NCBI RefSeq assembly: GCF_006912135.1
Contig: NZ_VIRS01000003.1
Span: forward strand, 310,001-374,000
Direction: 5' to 3'
Length of the DNA: 64,000 bases
Origin: Cryptosporangium phraense
Lineage (GTDB): Bacteria > Actinomycetota > Actinomycetes > Mycobacteriales > Cryptosporangiaceae
Part shown: positions 58,514 to 64,000 of the stretch, piece after piece
Layout of the letters: each line of letters starts with the position of its first letter
Position numbering within the stretch: the first letter of the stretch is position 1
Program-made: the position numbers and the translations under genes
Notes under the pieces: model-generated
Seen by the model: only the letters and a program-made list of their open reading frames with translations
Database searches by the model: none
What the model was told of the DNA's origin: nothing

Positions 58514-59978
58514 GGATTGGTGGGCGGAGCAACCGAGAAGGCCAGCCGAGCGCCCGAAGCAGCGAGTAACCGATTTTGAATCGGATTGCGCCGTGGTCGC
58601 CCGTTGTTCCTCCGCCCATGCTGTTCGGCTTGACCGCTTAGCGGACGCAACCTGAAGCCTGCAGTCGGAATCGTGCTCAAGCCCGAGAAGGGTTTATGGG
58701 GCAGTGGGTCGCCGAAGAGGCGATGGTGAGGCCTGGCGACCGTCGCCGAGAGCCTGCATGCAGCGAATGGGGCGAGGGAGCTGGCACCGTGGCCGGTCGG
58801 CATCACGAGGCGGTGGGCCGGACGGGCGGCGGGCAGCGGCAGCGCCGGTGCGCGAGCAGCGGCGACGGCGGCGGTCACGGGCGGCGGGCAGCCGCAACGG
58901 AGGGAAGTAGCAGCGGCAGCGGCGGTCGGGAGCGGCGCCAGCGGCGGGCGGGGGTCAGCGGCAGCGTCAGACGCGGAGGCAGCGCCAGCGTCGGGCGAAG
59001 GCCGCGGGCATTAGCGGGCGGAGGCCGCGGGCGGGGTCGCTGCGGAAGCCGGGGCAGTGGCGGCACGAGGCCGGGGCAGTGGCAGGGGCAGTGGCAGAGC
59101 GGAGGCCGGGGCAGTGGCAGGGCGGAGGGCGCGGGCAGTCGTGGTGCGGAGGCTGGGCTAGTGCAGGGCGGAGGCCGGGGCAGCGGCGGGCGGGCTATGG
59201 GTAGCGGCGCTTAAGAAGGCGGGCGGAGGAAGTGGCGGCGCGATCAAGGGGCGAGGCCTCGCGGTGGGCGGACATCGCAGTCGGCGGCCTTCGCGGCGGC
59301 GGCCAGGGCAGCGGCGAGCGAGTGGCGATGGCGGCGCGCAGTGGTGATAGGAGGAAGTCCGGGCGCCGAATTGGAGGCCCAACCCGAACGCAGGGCTAGC
59401 GGCCGCTCGTAAGCCACTCGCCGACCGGCCCATCCAAGAGCCGCGCGGCGATCGCCCATCTCGAGACGCAGCAACTGAGGTCTACACGAATGCCGAACGC
59501 CAGTCGCCCGCCGCCGCACCGCCGCGTCCTGCACCGCCGCCCCACCAGCGAGAGGCGGCGTCGCCGCGCTCCCCGTAGTCGCCGCGCTCCCTGCAATGGC
59601 CGGGCTTCACGTGATGGCCGGGCTTCGCGAGGGCGGCGATGAACGTTCGTCCACGGCCGCGCACCTCGCCGGCCGATGCATATTCCGCGACGCTCGCGAG
59701 AGCTCCCCGATGGCAGCGGCCGTAATGGTGTGCGCATTCTGTCGCCGCGAGGAGTGCTCTGCGGCGGTGGCGAGAGTCGTCAACTCTTGCCTCGGGCCGG
59801 CGCAACGGCAAATACGGTCAGCTGCCGCGTCGGGGCATCGACACTGCCCTCCTCGGCAGAGGTGGCGAGCATTCCGCACCGGCTCGGCGCATCGCCTGTG
59901 AGGCCGCGGCGGCCGGCGATGGACAGGCGCGGTCGAATCCGCGGCGTCGCAAGGTTCGCCGGCCCGAGCCTCACATCG
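58514..59978. other. 1.5-kb stretch without recognisable gene
   Basis: From 58790 to 59300 the DNA is built of degenerate GC units such as 'gcggaggccggggcagtggc' repeated with variation. Before and after it there is mixed sequence with many short frames, none with a family motif or good ribosome site. Long open frames on both strands reflect base composition. It may be decayed coding DNA or a repeat-rich spacer. Confidence 0.55.
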
Positions 59979-60488
59979 CTAAGCGCCAACCACCCCGTCA
60001 ACCCCCTCCCGAATCAAATCCGCGTGCCCATTGTGGCGCCCGTACTCCAGCAACACATGAACCATCACCATCCGCAGCGAAACATCCTCCCCCCACCGCG
60101 GCTGATGCCCCACCACCTCCAGCGACGCCGCCGCCCGCTCGATCCTCCGCGAATGCTCGATCTCACTGATCCAGGCCGCGAACGCCTCACTCCGACCCGA
60201 CCCACTCGCGTCATAAGCGGCCTGAAAATCCAGCGAGTCCGACCACACCAACGGAATGTCGGGCTCCTCGAACACCCGCCGGAACCACGTCCGCTCGACC
60301 TCGGCCAGATGCCGCACCAACCCCAGCAACGACAGCGTCGACGGCGGCATCGACTGCTCCCGCAACTGCTCGTCGGTCAGATCGGCGCACTTCATCGCGA
60401 GCGTCGCCCGGTGGTACTCCAGGTACGCCCGCAACGTCTCGCGCTCGCCCCCGGCCAACGGCGGCCCCACCCGAAGATCGTCGTCCAC
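59979..60488 (-). CDS. DinB/DUF664-family protein
   Basis: 169 residues from GTG. DinB-like four-helix bundle: 'GERETLRAYLEYHRATLAMK', 'PSTLSLLGLVRHLAEVERTW', 'FRRVFEEPDIP', 'SLRMVMVHVLLEYGRHNGHA', 'DLIREGVDG'. His in 'RHLAEVE' and in 'YGRHNGHADLIRE' supply the metal triad seen in mycothiol-dependent DinB enzymes. Probably a thiol-dependent transferase or hydrolase in the cytosol. Confidence 0.88.
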   Translation of the reverse strand: MDDDLRVGPPLAGGERETLRAYLEYHRATLAMKCADLTDEQLREQSMPPSTLSLLGLVRHLAEVERTWFRRVFEEPDIPLVWSDSLDFQAAYDASGSGRSEAFAAWISEIEHSRRIERAAASLEVVGHQPRWGEDVSLRMVMVHVLLEYGRHNGHADLIREGVDGVVGA

Positions 60489-60552
60489 ACCAGCCCCTTT
60501 CGCTCGGCCCCATCCTCTCCTACCCCTCCGACCAAATTCCGGAGCGTCGGCG

Positions 60553-61395
60553 ATGAGTCCGGCCGGCCCACCGGGTTACAGAGGTATGGAACAGATCCGA
60601 GAGCTGATCGAGCGCTGGGCGCTGGCCGTGCACACCGGCGACCTGGCCGGCGTGCTCGCGCACCACGCCCCCGACATCGTCATGTTCGACGTCCCTCCGC
60701 CGGAGAACGGCGTCCGCGGACTCGACGCCTACCGCGACACCTGGCCGCCGTTCTTCGCCTGGCAGGCATCGGGCGCCGTCTTCGAGTTCACCGAGCTCGA
60801 GATCACTGCCGGCGACGACGTCGCCTTCGCCTTCGCACTGCTGCGCTGCGGCAGCGCCGCCGAGCTCACGGCCGAGCCGGACCGCCGTCTCCGTCTGACC
60901 CTCGGCCTGCGCAAGGCCGACGGCCACTGGCTGATCGCCCACGAACACCACTCGTTCACCACTCCGGACGAGTCGGACGAACCGATCCGGGCGATCCACC
61001 AGCGCTGGTACGACGGCACCGCCGCCAAGGATCTGGACGCGATCGTAGCCGCGATCGCCACCGACGTCGTCTCCTATGAGCACGAAGCGCCGCTCGAACA
61101 CGTCGGGCGGGACGCCGTCCGGAAAGTGTGCGCGGAAGGCCTCGACGCGAGCACCGGGACCGTGACCTGGACCGTCCCCGACCTGCGGATTGTCGTCCGG
61201 AACGACCTCGCGGTCGCTTGGGGACTCAACCGGATGACGGCCGAGCAGCCGGACGGGTCGGTCCCGGAGACGTGGTCCCGCGGAACGCGGGTCTTCCGAC
61301 GCGTCGAGGGGTCGTGGCAGATGGTGCACCAGCACGTCTCCTGGCCGACCGACGCCACGACCGGCGCGGCCCGGACGGACTTGCGTCCGAAGTAG
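60553..61395 (+). CDS. Protein with two SnoaL/NTF2-like domains
   Basis: 280 residues from ATG 60553 ('ggag' 8 nt upstream); ATG 60586 would give 269. Domain 1 (about 12-135): 'IRELIERWALAVHTGDLAGV', 'FEFTELEITAGDDVAFAFAL'. Domain 2 (about 145-270): 'IRAIHQRWYDGTAAKDLDAI', 'RIVVRNDLAVAWGLNRMTAE', 'GSWQMVHQHVSWPTD'. Two tandem cone-shaped NTF2 folds, a steroid-isomerase-like class with unknown substrate. Divergent from the DinB-like gene. Confidence 0.85.
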   Translation: MSPAGPPGYRGMEQIRELIERWALAVHTGDLAGVLAHHAPDIVMFDVPPPENGVRGLDAYRDTWPPFFAWQASGAVFEFTELEITAGDDVAFAFALLRCGSAAELTAEPDRRLRLTLGLRKADGHWLIAHEHHSFTTPDESDEPIRAIHQRWYDGTAAKDLDAIVAAIATDVVSYEHEAPLEHVGRDAVRKVCAEGLDASTGTVTWTVPDLRIVVRNDLAVAWGLNRMTAEQPDGSVPETWSRGTRVFRRVEGSWQMVHQHVSWPTDATTGAARTDLRPK

Positions 61396-61486
61396 GAGCA
61401 GGGACGCGCGTATTGCGTCTTCGTCATTGGGTATGTCCGACCCTGGCGGCCTCAGCGGAGGCGCTACTGCTGGGGAGGAGACGCCG

Positions 61487-62563
61487 ATGAGGCTGCTGGG
61501 GAACCGCAAGCACGACCATGACGAGCACGAGGAGAACGACATCGATGCCGCCGCCACGACCCGCACCGGCGACGACGTACCCGACGACCTCTCCACCGTC
61601 CCGCCCCATGCCGGGCCGGACAGCCCGACCGCGCTGAAGGGCAAGGGCCTGTGGGCCGCGCTCAGACGCACGTTCAAGGAGTACTCCAGCGACAACCTGT
61701 CCGACTGGGCCGCGGCGCTGACCTACTACGGCGTGCTGTCGATCTTCCCCGGCCTGCTGGTGATCGTGTCGATCCTGGGCATGCTCAGCGACAACGGTCA
61801 GCAGACCGTCCAGGACGCGGTCAACGAGCTGGCGCCGAACCAGCAGTTGCGCGACCTCGTCGGCACGGTGCTGAACCAGGTCCAGGACCCGGGCGCGGCC
61901 GGCCTGGCCGCGGTCGTCGGTATTCTCGCCGCGTTCTGGTCGGCGTCGGGGTACGTCGCCGCGTTCATGCGCGCCTCCAACGCGGTGTACGACGTCCCGG
62001 AGGGCCGGCCGATCTGGAAGACGCTGCCGATCCGGGTCGGTGTGACCGCGGTGGTCGGCGTGATGCTGATCGTGTCGGCTGCGATCGTGATCTTCACCGG
62101 GGATCTGGCGCAGGTGGTGGGGGACAAGATCGGGCTCGGCTCGGCCGCGGTGACGACGTGGAGCATCGCGAAGTGGCCGGTGCTGCTGGTGCTGATCAGC
62201 TTGATGTTCGCGATTTTGTACTGGGCCTCCCCGAATGCGAAGACCGGCGGGTTCCGGTGGGTCAGCCCGGGCGGTCTGTTCGCGGTGGTCCTGTGGATCG
62301 TCGCGTCGATCGCTTTCGCGATCTACCTGGGTAATTTTGCGAATTACAACAAGACGTACGGGACGCTGGGCGGGGTGATCGCGTTCCTGGTCTGGATGTG
62401 GGTCTCGAATCTGGCGATTCTGCTCGGGGCGGAGTTGGATGCCGAGCTCGAACGTGGCCGGGCGGCGGCGGCGGGGCACGACCCGACGGACGAGCCGTTC
62501 CTGGAGCTCCGGGATGACCGTAAGCTCAAGAAGGGGAGTGAGCGGGGGCTGGGCGAGCATTAG
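61487..62563 (+). CDS. YihY/BrkB-family inner membrane protein
   Basis: 358 residues from ATG 61487 with 'ggggaggagacgccg'; upstream starts lack support. A charged acidic/His N terminus ('NRKHDHDEHEEND'), then six membrane helices with family blocks: 'DNLSDWAAALTYYGVLSIFP', 'ILAAFWSASGYVAAFMRASN', 'AVYDVPEGRPIWKTLPIRVG', 'GTLGGVIAFLVWMWVSNLAI', 'LLGAELDAELER'. YihY proteins are widespread, possibly involved in lipid or envelope transport. Once called RNase BN in error. Confidence 0.93.
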   Translation: MRLLGNRKHDHDEHEENDIDAAATTRTGDDVPDDLSTVPPHAGPDSPTALKGKGLWAALRRTFKEYSSDNLSDWAAALTYYGVLSIFPGLLVIVSILGMLSDNGQQTVQDAVNELAPNQQLRDLVGTVLNQVQDPGAAGLAAVVGILAAFWSASGYVAAFMRASNAVYDVPEGRPIWKTLPIRVGVTAVVGVMLIVSAAIVIFTGDLAQVVGDKIGLGSAAVTTWSIAKWPVLLVLISLMFAILYWASPNAKTGGFRWVSPGGLFAVVLWIVASIAFAIYLGNFANYNKTYGTLGGVIAFLVWMWVSNLAILLGAELDAELERGRAAAAGHDPTDEPFLELRDDRKLKKGSERGLGEH

Positions 62564-62745
62564 TCGCCGTCTTTTCGCGGCCGCAGTCCGGCGCCGCCGT
62601 CTCACCTCCGAGCCGGCGGCGCCGCGCTGTTCCGCCCCGCCGAGCCGTTGCCTCTGCTGTGCACCCTCCGCCGTGGTCCGGCGGCGCGGCCCGCAGTCCG
62701 CACCCCCGCTGCGGCGGCGCTGTGGCGGGCGCGTTGACAACGGGG

Positions 62746-63723
62746 CTACGCCAGACGATCGCCCTCGCGCTGGACCAGGATCCGTACACCGTCCGCCACC
62801 GCCGCATGGTGGCGGACATCCAGCCGGCGCCCCTCGATCCGGTTGGTGACGTACGCGTACGCCAGGCGACGCTCCGGGTCGGCCCAGCCGATGCAGCAAT
62901 TGCTGCCGTTGTGACCGAAAGTCCGCGCCGTACTCGAAGCACCCAGCGGCCCACCCCCACCCCCACCCAACTGAAACCCCTGCGCCCAGCGGATCGGCGC
63001 CCGCGCGACCGGGTCCATCCCTCCGTCGTTGCTCGGCGTGACCGCCGCGGCCAGCGACTCCGGCCTCAGCAACTCGCCGCGCAGCAGCGCGTCGTAGAAC
63101 CCCGCCAGGCCGCGGGCGGTCGTGGAGATCCCGGCGGCCGGGATCACCGCCTGCCGGGTGGCCCGGCGGTTGACGACCCCCTCGACTAGCAGCCCCAGAG
63201 GGTGACGCACGGTGATCGGTACCTGAAGATGCCACTGATCGTCGGGGATACCGAGGTAGGCACCGGGCACACGCTCGGCCATTACGTCACGCACGGCCCG
63301 GCCGGTCACCCGCTGAACCACCTCGCCGAGGATGAACCCGAACGCGATCGGGCTGTACGCCGACACCTCGCCGGCCGGCCAGCGCGGCCGGGCCCGGGCG
63401 ATCGCGCGGACCGAGCGGTCCCAGTCGGTCATCGTCAGGGCTCCGGTGAGCGTGCCGTACAGCCCGGAGCGGTGCCGTAACACGTGCCGGATCGTGATCT
63501 CCGGCTTCCCGAACCCCGGCCAGTGCCGGACGACCGGGTCGTCGAGGTCGAGCGCCCCCGCCTCGGCCAGCTGGTAGATCAGCACGGCCAGGTACGGCTT
63601 GCTCGCCGAGAAGAGCCAGAACAGCGCGTCCGGCTCGCAGCCGTAGGCCTCGTCGATCACGACCCGGCCGTCGTGGATCACGCACAACTGCGCGGCCGCC
63701 CCGCGCGCCTCGATCAGGTCCAC
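62746..63723 (-). CDS. Serine hydrolase (class C beta-lactamase-like)
   Basis: 325 residues from GTG 63723. SxxK is Ser39-Ala-Ser-Lys42 in 'ALFWLFSASKPYLAVLIYQL'; the Tyr motif is 'GEVSAYSPIAFGFILGEVVQ'; the third block is 'TARTFGHNGSNCCIGWADPE' (HNG). No signal peptide, so a cytosolic esterase is more likely than an antibiotic-hydrolysing enzyme. Ends '...VLVQREGDRLA'. The 182 bp between it and the yihY-like gene is GC-rich, with inverted-repeat potential, and convergent. Confidence 0.88.
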   Translation of the reverse strand: MDLIEARGAAAQLCVIHDGRVVIDEAYGCEPDALFWLFSASKPYLAVLIYQLAEAGALDLDDPVVRHWPGFGKPEITIRHVLRHRSGLYGTLTGALTMTDWDRSVRAIARARPRWPAGEVSAYSPIAFGFILGEVVQRVTGRAVRDVMAERVPGAYLGIPDDQWHLQVPITVRHPLGLLVEGVVNRRATRQAVIPAAGISTTARGLAGFYDALLRGELLRPESLAAAVTPSNDGGMDPVARAPIRWAQGFQLGGGGGGPLGASSTARTFGHNGSNCCIGWADPERRLAYAYVTNRIEGRRLDVRHHAAVADGVRILVQREGDRLA

Positions 63724-63811
63724 GCGCTCATCATCGTCTCGCCGACGAGCCGGAGCGCGGCTCCCGAGGGGAAACTTTTCGGCACCGTCCGGCGCACTCG
63801 GCCCTCCCGAC

Positions 63812-64000
63812 ATGGAGGGCATGCGTAACCTGCTGAACCTCCGGACCGCCTCCGCCCCGACCACCCCGGTCGCCGCGCTCGCTGCCCTCGCCGCCGCCGT
63901 CGCGGTCACCGCAGGCATCGCTGCTCCCGTCACCGAAGGCCCCGCCGACGCCCACGACGACGCTATCGTCCGCACCGCCCAGACCGTCTCCTACCAGGGC
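63812..64000 (+). CDS. N-terminal part of a secreted protein, runs off right edge
   Basis: At least 60 codons remain open to the window end. ATG 63812 or 63821 gives 'RNLLNLRTASAPTTPVAALA' followed by 'ALAAAVAVTAGIAAPVTEGP', a Sec-type signal with an Ala-rich core and likely cleavage around 'GIAAPV' or 'PADA'. The mature part begins 'HDDAIVRTAQTVSYQG'. No family can be assigned from this much. Confidence 0.6.
   Translation, partial: MEGMRNLLNLRTASAPTTPVAALAALAAAVAVTAGIAAPVTEGPADAHDDAIVRTAQTVSYQG

Overview
The window is very GC-rich DNA (roughly 70% G+C by eye) with GTG and TTG starts and many actinobacterial families: F420-type LLM oxidoreductase, PucR, SARP, ECF sigma factors with SnoaL tails, HelR, EI24, YihY and group II truncated haemoglobin. 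It looks like chromosomal accessory DNA of a filamentous or soil actinomycete. A Cryptosporangium/Frankia-like lineage is a guess, because no rRNA or other taxonomic marker is present. No tRNA, rRNA, CRISPR array or intact mobile element was found.

Layout. 0-5 kb: hydrolases, a GH76 glycosidase and a haloperoxidase-type esterase, with several broken genes (VOC fragment, peroxiredoxin-like fragment facing a TetR gene, DUF1345 membrane gene). 5-9 kb: two divergent operons, LLM oxidoreductase + aldo/keto reductase against TetR + FAD monooxygenase, around a double palindromic operator. 9-18 kb: P450, a GNAT-ABM fusion, methyltransferase, STAS protein, two tandem AraC regulators, a probable TRADD-N-associated 2TM protein and a secreted SGNH hydrolase. 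18-23 kb: an envelope module in which a membrane-anchored esterase and histidine kinase run towards a response regulator and an MprF-like lysyltransferase. The two outer genes share a 22-bp direct-repeat box exactly 20 nt before their start codons. 23-24.4 kb: minisatellites and a decayed IS5-type transposase. 24.4-31.4 kb: serine hydrolase, PARG-like protein, ArsR-SRPBCC regulator with a large palindromic operator, PRPP synthetase, a repeat-filled stretch, VOC and FMN-binding proteins.

31.4-36.3 kb: an ECF sigma factor with its membrane partner, then helR preceded by a close match to the rifamycin-associated element, which predicts rifamycin-inducible RNA polymerase protection. 36.4-45.9 kb: MerR regulator with a 19-bp-spacer promoter, acyl desaturase, HxlR/DoxX pair, a short P450-like protein, SDR/LysR divergent pair, SGNH hydrolase, PucR and EI24. 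45.9-51.9 kb: a broken nucleotidase-like gene, a membrane gene plus MarR unit behind a nested palindrome, a second IS5 remnant, a hydrolase, and a SARP regulator cut off inside its NB-ARC domain next to a transglutaminase. 51.9-58.5 kb: histidine phosphatase, chemoreceptor + truncated haemoglobin, CorA, SDR, then a GNAT + ECF sigma pair both carrying in-frame repeat expansions. 58.5-60 kb has no recognisable gene. 60-64 kb: DinB-like, double SnoaL, YihY, serine hydrolase, and the start of a secreted protein.

Two themes stand out. One is regulation that can be read from the DNA (two-component box, RAE, TetR, ArsR, MarR, LysR and MerR sites). The other is repeated loss of gene ends at abrupt junctions, which is either real local decay or an assembly problem.
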